Of a DNA stretch of 5,227 bases, positions 1-5,211 are shown one piece after another. This DNA comes from Actinomycetospora sp. Its GTDB lineage: Bacteria > Actinomycetota > Actinomycetes > Mycobacteriales > Pseudonocardiaceae. Below the pieces are notes generated by a model. It made no database searches. It was not told the origin of the DNA and saw only the letters and a list, made by a program, of their open reading frames with translations. The translations under genes were made by a program, and so were the position numbers. The stretch lies in contig JAICLN010000295.1 of the NCBI GenBank assembly GCA_025925615.1, positions 1-5,227 on the forward strand, read 5' to 3'. Position 1 is the stretch's first letter. The number at the start of each line of letters is the position of its first letter.

Positions 1-108
1 CTGGAGCTGGTCTCGCACTCGATGGCGCGCGAGGCCGAACTGCTGGGGCGGCTGCACGCGGTGTGGGCCCCGACCGCGAAGTTCGCGGTGCCCACGAGCG
101 ACAACTGA
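1..108 (+). CDS. 3' end of an unrecognised gene (partial)
   Basis: The first 35 codons of the window are open in frame 1 and end at TGA 106-108. The tail contains a likely amphipathic helix (LELVSHSMAREAELLGRLHAVW) and a short extended end finishing in TSDN. Third codon positions are almost all G or C, as expected for a real gene in this genome. The gene starts outside the window and the tail carries no motif I recognise, so no function is assigned. It converges on the DUF2567 gene with only 4 nt between the two stop codons. Any transcription terminator must therefore lie inside one of the coding regions, or the two transcripts overlap at their 3' ends. Confidence 0.6.
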   Translation: MELVSHSMAREAELLGRLHAVWAPTAKFAVPTSDN

Positions 109-112
109 CGCC

Positions 113-739
113 TCAGCCCTCCGGGCGCCCGAGGTCGTCGACACCGAGCGCGATCGCGCACAGCAGGTAGGCCAGCACCGCCCCGACGCCGGCACCGAGC
201 ACCATCCAGAACGAGCCGATCTCGGCGGGCACCGTCGCGAGCGTCGCCGGGATCGGCGGGCCGGGTGTGCCGCTCGAGCTGGCCTCGGCGCGGTCGAGGA
301 GGACGCCGACCGGGTTGCGGTCGGTGAGCGGGCCCGCAAGCCAGGTCCCCACCCGGGCGGCCAGCCAGGCACCCGCCGTCGACGCGACCGCGATCCCGAA
401 CAGCATCACCGGCCCGCGTCGGTCCCTCACGCGCCAGGCCAGTGCCCCGACGACGACGCCGAATGCGCAGGCGAGCAGGAAGAAGACCGCGGTCGCGTCG
501 AAGACGTGGTCGGACTCGGCGGCCAGTCCGGCACTCGCCCCGGTCGCCGTCGTCACCGTCTTCTGTCCCGGAGCGACGAGCGCCCACAGCACCCCGAGCA
601 GCAGGCCGCCGACGAGCACGGCGAGGACGGTCCGCAGGACCGGTCGCACGTCGCCGAAGAGCTCGCCGCGGGTCAGCAGACCGACGGGCGTCTCGGCGAG
701 GAACTCGTCGGCGGGGAACTGTTCGGCGTTCACGGTCAC
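113..739 (-). CDS. DUF2567 family four-helix membrane protein (Rv1591-like)
   Basis: This is a 208-residue integral membrane protein of unknown function. Four hydrophobic segments are visible at about residues 35-56, 82-103, 110-136 and 174-200. They follow a polar N-terminal tail of about 30 residues, and a polar loop (about 137-172) separates helices 3 and 4. The GGLLLGVLWALVAP stretch in helix 1 and the position right after bioB-bsaP match the DUF2567 family, exemplified by M. tuberculosis Rv1591. The GTG start at 737-739 is preceded by GAGGG (750-754) with a 10-nt spacer, a little long but usable. A second GTG two codons later is an alternative start. Being last in the biotin cluster suggests a link to biotin metabolism, but nothing in the sequence (no transporter motif, no catalytic residues) shows what it does. 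It is much smaller than the biotin transporter BioY plus its energising partners and does not look like BioY. The family call rests on recognition and synteny, not on a search. Confidence 0.8.
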   Translation of the reverse strand: MTVNAEQFPADEFLAETPVGLLTRGELFGDVRPVLRTVLAVLVGGLLLGVLWALVAPGQKTVTTATGASAGLAAESDHVFDATAVFFLLACAFGVVVGALAWRVRDRRGPVMLFGIAVASTAGAWLAARVGTWLAGPLTDRNPVGVLLDRAEASSSGTPGPPIPATLATVPAEIGSFWMVLGAGVGAVLAYLLCAIALGVDDLGRPEG

Positions 740-807
740 CGCTCTGCTGCCCTCGCCGCTGATGCTCTCGCCGCTGTCGCCGCCCTCGCCGCCGCTGTCG
801 TCCTCAC
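736..807 (-). other. bsaP-DUF2567 junction with a 23-codon bridging mini-ORF
   Basis: The 64-nt gap between the bsaP stop and the DUF2567 start is built from variants of CAGCGGCGAG, with two exact copies and one copy carrying an extra GGC. A GTG at 805-807 overlaps the bsaP TGA as GTGA. It opens 23 Ala/Arg-rich codons that end at TGA 736-738, which overlaps the DUF2567 GTG again as GTGA. The DUF2567 frame is also open through the gap, reading as a Gly/Asp/Ser/Glu-rich segment with almost all G/C third positions, but it contains no ATG or GTG. The mini-ORF may be chance in repetitive GC-rich DNA. It may also carry ribosomes from bsaP to DUF2567. It is not claimed as a gene. Confidence 0.25.
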
Positions 808-1055
808 CGCTGGCCCCGGCTCGCGCTCGTGGTCTCGCCGTGGCGGCTGCAGCGCGCGGTCCAGCCCATGGGGTCGACCTGGACGACCATCCGCCGCCCG
901 CACTCCGGGCAGTGGCGCGGCGGGTCGACCAGCGCGAGGCGGGCGCGGCAGCGCTCGTGCTCAGCGCTCGATCCGGCGAGGTCCGCCCCGGTCGTCTCGC
1001 CCCCGCACCAGGAGCAGAAGGTCGCCACCGTCTCCGTCACAGGCTCGGTCGTCAC
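804..1055 (-). CDS. bsaP: Biotin synthase auxiliary protein BsaP
   Basis: This is an 83-residue cysteine-rich protein, close in size to M. tuberculosis Rv1590. In mycobacteria, BsaP is required for BioB to convert dethiobiotin to biotin, and the requirement has been linked to BioB's sulfur-donating [2Fe-2S] cluster. Six cysteines are visible: a first pair C14-x-x-C17 (FCSWCGG), C36, a second pair C49-x-x-C52 (HCPECGRR) and C69, with H48 and H72 next to them. The two CxxC knuckles look like a small zinc-ribbon or iron-sulfur-binding fold; which metal is bound cannot be read from sequence. The GTG start overlaps the bioB stop in a 4-nt GTGA arrangement, so translation is probably coupled and the two proteins made together. 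No strong separate ribosome binding site is seen. Identity follows from size, cysteine pattern and position directly after bioB. It is easily missed because longer spurious open frames cover it. Confidence 0.88.
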   Translation of the reverse strand: MTTEPVTETVATFCSWCGGETTGADLAGSSAEHERCRARLALVDPPRHCPECGRRMVVQVDPMGWTARCSRHGETTSASRGQR

Positions 1056-2089
1056 AGGGTGTCGTTGAGGGCCTTGATCGGCATCTTGAGGGTCTCGAGC
1101 ATCTCGAGGTCCTGCTCGGCCGGGCGCCCGAGGTTGGTCAGGTAGTTCCCGACGATGATCGCGTTGACCCCGCCGAGCATCCCCTGCTCCGCGCCGAGGT
1201 CCCCGAGGGTCAGCTCCCGGCCCCCGGCGAACCGCAGCACGGTCTTCGGCATCGCCAACCGGAACGCCGCGATCGTCATCAGCGCGTCCGGGCCCTGCGG
1301 CACGTCCAGGTGCGCGAACGGCGTGCCCGGGTTCGGGATCAGGAAGTTCATCGGGACCTCGTCGGGCTCGAGCTCGGCGAGCTGCACCGCGAACTCGGCG
1401 CGCTGCTCGAGGGTCTCCCCCATCCCGACGATGCCGCCGCAGCAGACCTCCATGCCCGCCGCGCGGATCATCTGCAGGGTCTCCCAGCGCTCCTCCCAGG
1501 TGTGGGTCGTGACGACCTCCGGGAAGTGGCTGCGCGCGGTCTCCAGGTTGTGGTTGTAGCGGTGGACGCCCATCGCGGCGAGCTCGTCGACCTGGGCCTG
1601 GGTCAGCATCCCCAGCGAGCAGGCGACGTTGATGTCGACCTCGGCGCGGATGGCCGCGACCCCGGCCCGAATCTGCTCCATGAGCTTCTCGTCCGGCCCG
1701 CGCACCGCGGCGACGATGCAGAACTCGGTCGCCCCGGTCTTCGCGGTCTGCTTGGCGGCCTCGACGAGGCGGTCCTTGTCCAGCCACGCCGCGCGCACCG
1801 GGGAGTCGAACAGTCCCGACTGCGAGCAGAAGTGACAGTCCTCCGGGCAGCCGCCCGTCTTGAGGCTGACGATGCCCTCGACCTCGACGTCCGGCCCGCA
1901 CCAGCGCATCCGCACCTCGTGCGCCAGCGCCAGCGCCTCGGTCAACCGCTCGCCGGGCAGCTGCAGCACCTCGAGGACCTGCGCCTCGGTCAGCCCCTCA
2001 CCGCGCTCCAGGACCTGCTCACGGGCGACGGCGAGGATGTCGCCGCTCGTGCCGCCGGTCTCGCGGGCGGTCTCGGTGCTCGCCGTCAC
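1052..2089 (-). CDS. bioB: Biotin synthase
   Basis: BioB is a radical S-adenosylmethionine enzyme (EC 2.8.1.6) of 345 residues that inserts sulfur into dethiobiotin, the last step of biotin synthesis. The radical-SAM [4Fe-4S] motif CxxxCxxC is [10 protein letters not shown], with C81, C85 and C88. By alignment to the E. coli enzyme, the [2Fe-2S] ligands are C124 (TEFC), C157 (NVAC), C216 (EVCCGG) and R286 (VLRFAGGRE). The YNHNLET segment at about 178-184 matches the conserved substrate-binding strand, and IPNPGTPF is also typical. The GTG at 2087-2089 is chosen as start because AGGAG lies 6 nt upstream and the residues before it are not BioB-like; an upstream in-frame ATG would add 49 atypical residues. 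It follows bioD after 95 bp and overlaps bsaP by 4 nt. Oddities are the Cys-Cys doublet at 216-217 and a strong hairpin upstream of the ribosome binding site. Confidence 0.97.
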   Translation of the reverse strand: MTASTETARETGGTSGDILAVAREQVLERGEGLTEAQVLEVLQLPGERLTEALALAHEVRMRWCGPDVEVEGIVSLKTGGCPEDCHFCSQSGLFDSPVRAAWLDKDRLVEAAKQTAKTGATEFCIVAAVRGPDEKLMEQIRAGVAAIRAEVDINVACSLGMLTQAQVDELAAMGVHRYNHNLETARSHFPEVVTTHTWEERWETLQMIRAAGMEVCCGGIVGMGETLEQRAEFAVQLAELEPDEVPMNFLIPNPGTPFAHLDVPQGPDALMTIAAFRLAMPKTVLRFAGGRELTLGDLGAEQGMLGGVNAIIVGNYLTNLGRPAEQDLEMLETLKMPIKALNDTL

Positions 2090-2095
2090 GCGTCG

Positions 2096-2100
2096 CTCCT
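2096..2100 (-). promoter_or_regulatory. bioB ribosome binding site
   Basis: AGGAG on the minus strand lies 6 nt before the GTG at 2089. It is the clearest Shine-Dalgarno site in the window and fixes the bioB start over the upstream in-frame ATG at 2236. Confidence 0.85.
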
Positions 2101-2115
2101 CATCGTCGGGGATGT

Positions 2116-2146
2116 CGGGCCGTCGGCATGTCGCGCCGTCGGCCCG
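2116..2146 (-). promoter_or_regulatory. Strong GC-rich hairpin between bioD and bioB
   Basis: On the minus strand the arms CGGGCCGACGGC and GCCGACGGCCCG flank a 7-nt loop GCGACAT. Eleven of twelve positions pair; the exception is one A-A mismatch. The stem ends 15 nt before the AGGAG site of bioB. There is no U-rich tract after it (the transcript continues ACAUCCCC), so it is not a standard intrinsic terminator. It could be a transcript-stability or processing element that sets bioB output apart from bioD, a U-less terminator or attenuator, or a protein-binding palindrome. The rest of the 95-bp gap (2090-2184) shows no TANNNT-like promoter hexamer. Confidence 0.6.
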
Positions 2147-2184
2147 GAGTGTCGACCGGCCGGAGTCTGCCCCACCGTCCACGA

Positions 2185-2889
2185 TCACGGGAGGGGCGGG
2201 ACCCACTGCCCGCCCAGGACGGGATGCAGGCCACACCGGGCGGCGTCGGCGAAGCGTTCCGGGTCGGCCTCACCGAGCCCGGTCGGCAGGACGCCGAGCA
2301 GCGGCGCTCCGGTGACGACCGGGAGATCGGCGAGGTTGGTCTGCTCGGCGAGGTCGGGCACGTCGGGGTAGGCGCCGACGACGGTGCCGACACAGGTGAG
2401 GCCGCGGCGTTCGAGGGCCTCGGCGGTGAGGGCGGCGGTGTTGAGCACGCCGAGGCCGGCCGAGGCGACGACGAGCACCGGAGCGTCCAGAGCGTCGGCG
2501 ACCTCGGCCAGGGTCTCGCCGTCGTCGTTGAGCCGGACGAGCAGGCCGCCGGCACCCTCGATCAACAGGAGGTCGGCGCCGGTGTGCTCGATCTCGGCGG
2601 TGGCATCGGCGACGTCCCGGGTGCGGAGCGGTGGGAGCCCGCTGCGGCGTGCGGCCGTGGCCGGGGCGAGCGGCTCGGGGTAGCGGGCGAGCTCGCGGGT
2701 GAGGACGCGCTCCCCCACGAGCCGGGTGACGTCCGCGAGATCGCCGGGCGCCCCGGGCTCGATCCCGGTCTGGGCCGGCTTGAGGACGACGACCCGGTCC
2801 CCGGCGGTCGCGGCGAGCGTGGCCACGGCCGCCGTCACCACCGTCTTCCCGACCCCGGTCCCGGTCCCGGTGATGATCAATGTGCGCAC
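2185..2889 (-). CDS. bioD: ATP-dependent dethiobiotin synthetase
   Basis: BioD (EC 6.3.3.3) closes the ureido ring of dethiobiotin from 7,8-diaminopelargonate, CO2 and a nucleoside triphosphate in the cytoplasm, just before BioB. The protein has 234 residues, close to the usual 225. The P-loop is GTGTGVGKT at residues 8-16, followed by T16 for Mg2+ contact. KPAQTG at 37-42 matches the KPVxSG substrate motif with K37, D53 lies in the switch region (GDLADVTRL), and [10 protein letters not shown] at 111-120 is the conserved diaminopelargonate/phosphate loop. The Asn that reads adenine in the E. coli enzyme is absent; the equivalent strand reads [10 protein letters not shown] (170-179), resembling the mycobacterial type. 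The GTG start has no Shine-Dalgarno site but lies 8 nt after a TAGGCT hexamer, suggesting a leaderless message. bioF or bioA often precede it; here an HNH gene ends 39 nt upstream. Confidence 0.96.
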   Translation of the reverse strand: MRTLIITGTGTGVGKTVVTAAVATLAATAGDRVVVLKPAQTGIEPGAPGDLADVTRLVGERVLTRELARYPEPLAPATAARRSGLPPLRTRDVADATAEIEHTGADLLLIEGAGGLLVRLNDDGETLAEVADALDAPVLVVASAGLGVLNTAALTAEALERRGLTCVGTVVGAYPDVPDLAEQTNLADLPVVTGAPLLGVLPTGLGEADPERFADAARCGLHPVLGGQWVPPLP

Positions 2890-2897
2890 GGCGGGCG

Positions 2898-2903
2898 AGC
2901 CTA
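2898..2903 (-). promoter_or_regulatory. Probable -10 element of a leaderless bioD promoter
   Basis: TAGGCT on the minus strand fits the actinobacterial TANNNT consensus. It is followed by 8 nt and then the bioD GTG, the spacing expected if transcription starts at the first base of the start codon. The lack of a ribosome binding site before bioD agrees with this. No clear -35 hexamer is seen 16-19 nt upstream. The element sits in the 39-nt gap after the HNH gene, so bioD can be expressed independently of it. Confidence 0.55.
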
Positions 2904-2928
2904 GTCGCGACGGGAGTCGGGGCCGTGG

Positions 2929-5208
2929 TCAGAAGTCGGGGTCGTGGTCGTAGCGGCTGGGTGGGGTTCCTCGGTGTCGGTGGGCGCGGCGGGTGAGGTG
3001 TTCGGCGGTGGCGCGGGCCTCCGTGGTGATGCGGCCGTCGCGGGTGCGGTTGGGCGCCCAGTCCGGGCGTGGCGTGGTCGGTGGACCGGGGGCCGGAGTG
3101 ATGGCTTGTCCGGGGGTGAGGGGTGCGGGTCGGGGGTGCACGACGCGGCTCTCGACGTGGTGACGGGTGCCGGTCGGGTCGGTGATCACGAAGAACCCGG
3201 GGATGGGTTGCTCGTAGCTCCAGCCGCCTTCGTGTTTGGCGCGGTGGTCGTGGCGGCACAGGGGCTCGAGGTCGCCGGCTTCGGTGACGCCGCCTCGGAT
3301 CCAGTCGATGGTGTGGTCGAGGTCGCAGGCCTCGGCCGGGCGGGAGCAGCCCAGGCCGATGCAGGTCTGGTCGCGGGCGACGACCCAGCCGGCGAGGCGG
3401 GCTCCGGGGAAGCGGCGATGCCGGTCGCGGGTGGTGGTGGCCGGGTGATCGTCGGGATCGGCGGTCTCGGAGGCGATCAGTGCATCGCGGGCGCGGCGCA
3501 GCCAGGTGGAGGTGGCCTCGTCGAGCACCACGTTCCTGGCCCGGGCGAGCTCGGTTGACTCGATCTCGTCGCCGTCCTCGGCCTTGGCCTCGGTGGTGAG
3601 GGCGTGGATCAGGGCCGCCGGGGCCGTGAGGCGGACGGTCTGTCGGCGGTGGCGGGGGTCGCGGTCGGCGCCGGGTGGGGCGCGCAGGGTGAGCAGGTGG
3701 GCGAGGTGGCCGTGATCGTCGTGGACGAGGACCTGCCAGGTCGCTGCGCCGTGTGCGTAGGCGGTGTTGCGGGCGGTGCCGCCGGGGATGGGTCCGGTGC
3801 CGGGTAGCCGCCCGGGGACGTCGTCGAGCCCGAGCAGCGTCGAGAGTTGCAGACACACCGCGGTGCCCGGCGCGAACACCACCGAGTGCTGCGGGCCGGA
3901 CGAGGAAGCGCTGGTGAGCGACGGGTCGTTCTCGGTGGCTGCGTCGGAGGCGTCGGAGGCGGTGGGTCCGCGGTCGGGTCGGCCGACGTTCCGTGGATCG
4001 GCGCCGTGCTCGGGCTCGGGCTCGGGCTCGTCCGAGTCGTGGTCGAGATCGACCGGCGGGCTGTCGTCGGGGTCGACGTCGTCCGGACCGCCATCATCAG
4101 CTCCCGAGCCGGCAGGGCCGCCGTCATCGGGATCCGCGTCAGCGGGGTCGGCATCATCAGGGCCGCCGTCGTCAGGGCCCGAGTCGTCAGGGCCCGAGTC
4201 GTCAGGGCCCGAGTCGTCAGGGCCCGAGTCGTCTGGGCTGCCGTCGTTGGGGTCGGGGCTGTCGTCGTTGGGGTCGGGGCTGTCGTCGGGGCCGCCGTCG
4301 TCCGGCCCGCTGGGAGGGCCGTCGTTGGGGTCGGGGCCGTCGTCGGGGTCGTCGTCGGGGTCGTCGTCGGGGCTGGTGTGCGGTCCGTCGGCGTGCGCGA
4401 GTTCGGTGGTGACGGCGGTGATGATCCCGGTGTCGGGGGCGCCGGCGTGGGTGCCGTCCAGGAGTCGGATGAACACCCGGGCCTCGATGTAGCCGAGCGG
4501 GAGCTTGCGGCCGAGCGCGCGGAGGTGGCGTCGGACGGCGAGGGCGAGGGCGCGTAGGCGGTGGGCGGCGTCCTGGGCGAGGTCGGGGTCGAGGTCGCGT
4601 CCGCACAGGTTGACCGCGCCGGAGGGGGCGCTCTCGCGGGTCACCCTCGCCCGGGCGGTGGCCGCGGCGAGCCGGTTGGCGGCCCAGACCCGGTCGATGG
4701 CGTAGCCGGCGTCGAGGATCCGGTCGCGGAGTTGACCGAGCGGGAGGTCGGGGGCCTCGTCGAGCAGCCCGGCGACCACCGCGGCGCACTGGGTGTCGGT
4801 GAGGCCGTCGAGGCCGGTGACGAACGCGGTGGCCTTGGCCAGTTCGAGCGCGCCGGTGCGCATGCGTTCGCCGAGGGCGGGGATGCGTTCGAGGATGCCG
4901 ACGGCGATCTCGAGGCGGGTGGCGGCGGTGGTGGCCGACCAGCCGAGGTTGGCGGCGGCGATCTTGGGGGCGAACTCGTCGTCGTGGCGCACGGTGGTGT
5001 CGGCGCGGGAGCGGCAGGCCTCGCGCAGGGCGCGCAGCAGCAGCCAGTCGGCGTGGTTGCGGACCCGGAACCCGGCGCGCATCCAGGCGGCGGTGTCCTG
5101 GCCGATCATGGTGGTGGGGTCGGCCCATTCGATGCCGGCGGCGAGGGCGGGGCCGCCGGGCAGGGTGTCGAACCCCTCGAGTGCTGCTTCGTCCACCACC
5201 ACCGTCAT
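2929..5208 (-). CDS. DUF222 / 13E12-repeat family protein with C-terminal HNH nuclease domain
   Basis: This 759-residue protein belongs to the actinobacterial 13E12 (DUF222-HNH) family; some M. tuberculosis members are in the LexA regulon, but their cellular role is unsettled. The mainly helical first part of DUF222 spans about residues 40-255 (for example ANLGWSATTAATRLE, 87-100). After an acidic linker at about 279-402, the second part resumes at about 440 and includes the hallmark PGTGPIPGGTAR at 469-480. The HNH domain is at about 597-672, with C616, C621, the DLDHTIDW core (D629, D631, H632), and LCRHDHRAKH with C651, H655 and H659. The paired cysteines suggest structural zinc and the DH..H residues the metal-dependent nicking site. 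All catalytic-type residues are present, so it is probably active. A Pro/Arg/His-rich tail (690-759) may contact nucleic acid. The ATG start abuts a LexA box and has no ribosome binding site. No signal peptide or membrane segment is seen. Confidence 0.93.
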   Translation of the reverse strand: MTVVVDEAALEGFDTLPGGPALAAGIEWADPTTMIGQDTAAWMRAGFRVRNHADWLLLRALREACRSRADTTVRHDDEFAPKIAAANLGWSATTAATRLEIAVGILERIPALGERMRTGALELAKATAFVTGLDGLTDTQCAAVVAGLLDEAPDLPLGQLRDRILDAGYAIDRVWAANRLAAATARARVTRESAPSGAVNLCGRDLDPDLAQDAAHRLRALALAVRRHLRALGRKLPLGYIEARVFIRLLDGTHAGAPDTGIITAVTTELAHADGPHTSPDDDPDDDPDDGPDPNDGPPSGPDDGGPDDSPDPNDDSPDPNDGSPDDSGPDDSGPDDSGPDDSGPDDGGPDDADPADADPDDGGPAGSGADDGGPDDVDPDDSPPVDLDHDSDEPEPEPEHGADPRNVGRPDRGPTASDASDAATENDPSLTSASSSGPQHSVVFAPGTAVCLQLSTLLGLDDVPGRLPGTGPIPGGTARNTAYAHGAATWQVLVHDDHGHLAHLLTLRAPPGADRDPRHRRQTVRLTAPAALIHALTTEAKAEDGDEIESTELARARNVVLDEATSTWLRRARDALIASETADPDDHPATTTRDRHRRFPGARLAGWVVARDQTCIGLGCSRPAEACDLDHTIDWIRGGVTEAGDLEPLCRHDHRAKHEGGWSYEQPIPGFFVITDPTGTRHHVESRVVHPRPAPLTPGQAITPAPGPPTTPRPDWAPNRTRDGRITTEARATAEHLTRRAHRHRGTPPSRYDHDPDF
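4168..4227 (-). repeat. Four exact 15-bp tandem repeats (SGPDD-coding)
   Basis: The plus-strand unit GTCGTCAGGGCCCGA occurs four times in a row without a mismatch, at 4168, 4183, 4198 and 4213, with a degenerate continuation on both sides. Each unit encodes one SGPDD pentapeptide, so loss or gain of a unit keeps the frame. Exact identity at DNA level, including silent positions, indicates recent slippage expansion. Confidence 0.9.
4240..4371 (-). repeat. 21-bp and 12-bp repeats in the acidic linker
   Basis: Two adjacent 21-bp units (4240-4260 and 4261-4281) differ at one base and encode SPDPNDx. A related copy lies at 4318-4338. Two exact copies of GTCGTCGTCGGG at 4348-4359 and 4360-4371 encode acidic PDDD units. 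All unit lengths are multiples of three. Confidence 0.75.
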
Positions 5209-5211
5209 GAC

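Larger units (their letters stand above)
4009..4374 (-). repeat. Low-complexity acidic linker of the HNH protein
   Basis: This stretch encodes residues 279-400, made almost only of Asp, Pro, Gly, Ser, Asn and Ala, with no Lys or Arg. It ends in a short Glu-Pro run (EPEPEPE). It separates the helical first part of DUF222 from its PGTGPIP-containing second part and is surely disordered and strongly negative. At DNA level it is a set of in-frame tandem repeats, detailed separately. Such segments often vary in length between relatives. Confidence 0.85.

Noticed and set aside
118..134. Hairpin CCTCCGGGCGCCCGAGG near the convergent gene ends as a terminator
   Set aside because: The stem is short with a bulge, lies inside the DUF2567 coding sequence, and has no T-run on either side.
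2090..2236. N-terminal 49-residue extension of BioB from an upstream ATG
   Set aside because: The extra residues do not resemble BioB and would overlap the end of bioD. The downstream GTG has an ideal AGGAG site and gives the usual family length.
267..2371. Long plus-strand open frames across DUF2567, bsaP and bioB
   Set aside because: Their translations are Arg/Ala/Pro/Ser-rich with no domain, while the minus-strand frames show clear BioB, BsaP and membrane-protein features. They are antisense by-products of high GC content.
2890..2928. BioQ- or BirA-type operator upstream of bioD
   Set aside because: No TGAAC-N3-GTTAC-like site or other clear palindrome is visible in the gap.
2270..3856. 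Arg/Pro-rich minus-strand open frame of 528 codons crossing bioD and the HNH gene
   Set aside because: It overlaps two well-supported genes in another frame and is low-complexity RPR/HRR sequence without any recognisable motif.
4168..4371. Possible CRISPR-like array
   Set aside because: The units are short (12-21 bp), directly adjacent with no unique spacers, and encode an in-frame acidic linker.
3764..4557. Plus-strand frames with regular SSGPESSGP or VVRARVV peptides
   Set aside because: The periodic peptides merely reflect the 15-bp tandem repeats of the HNH linker read on the opposite strand.
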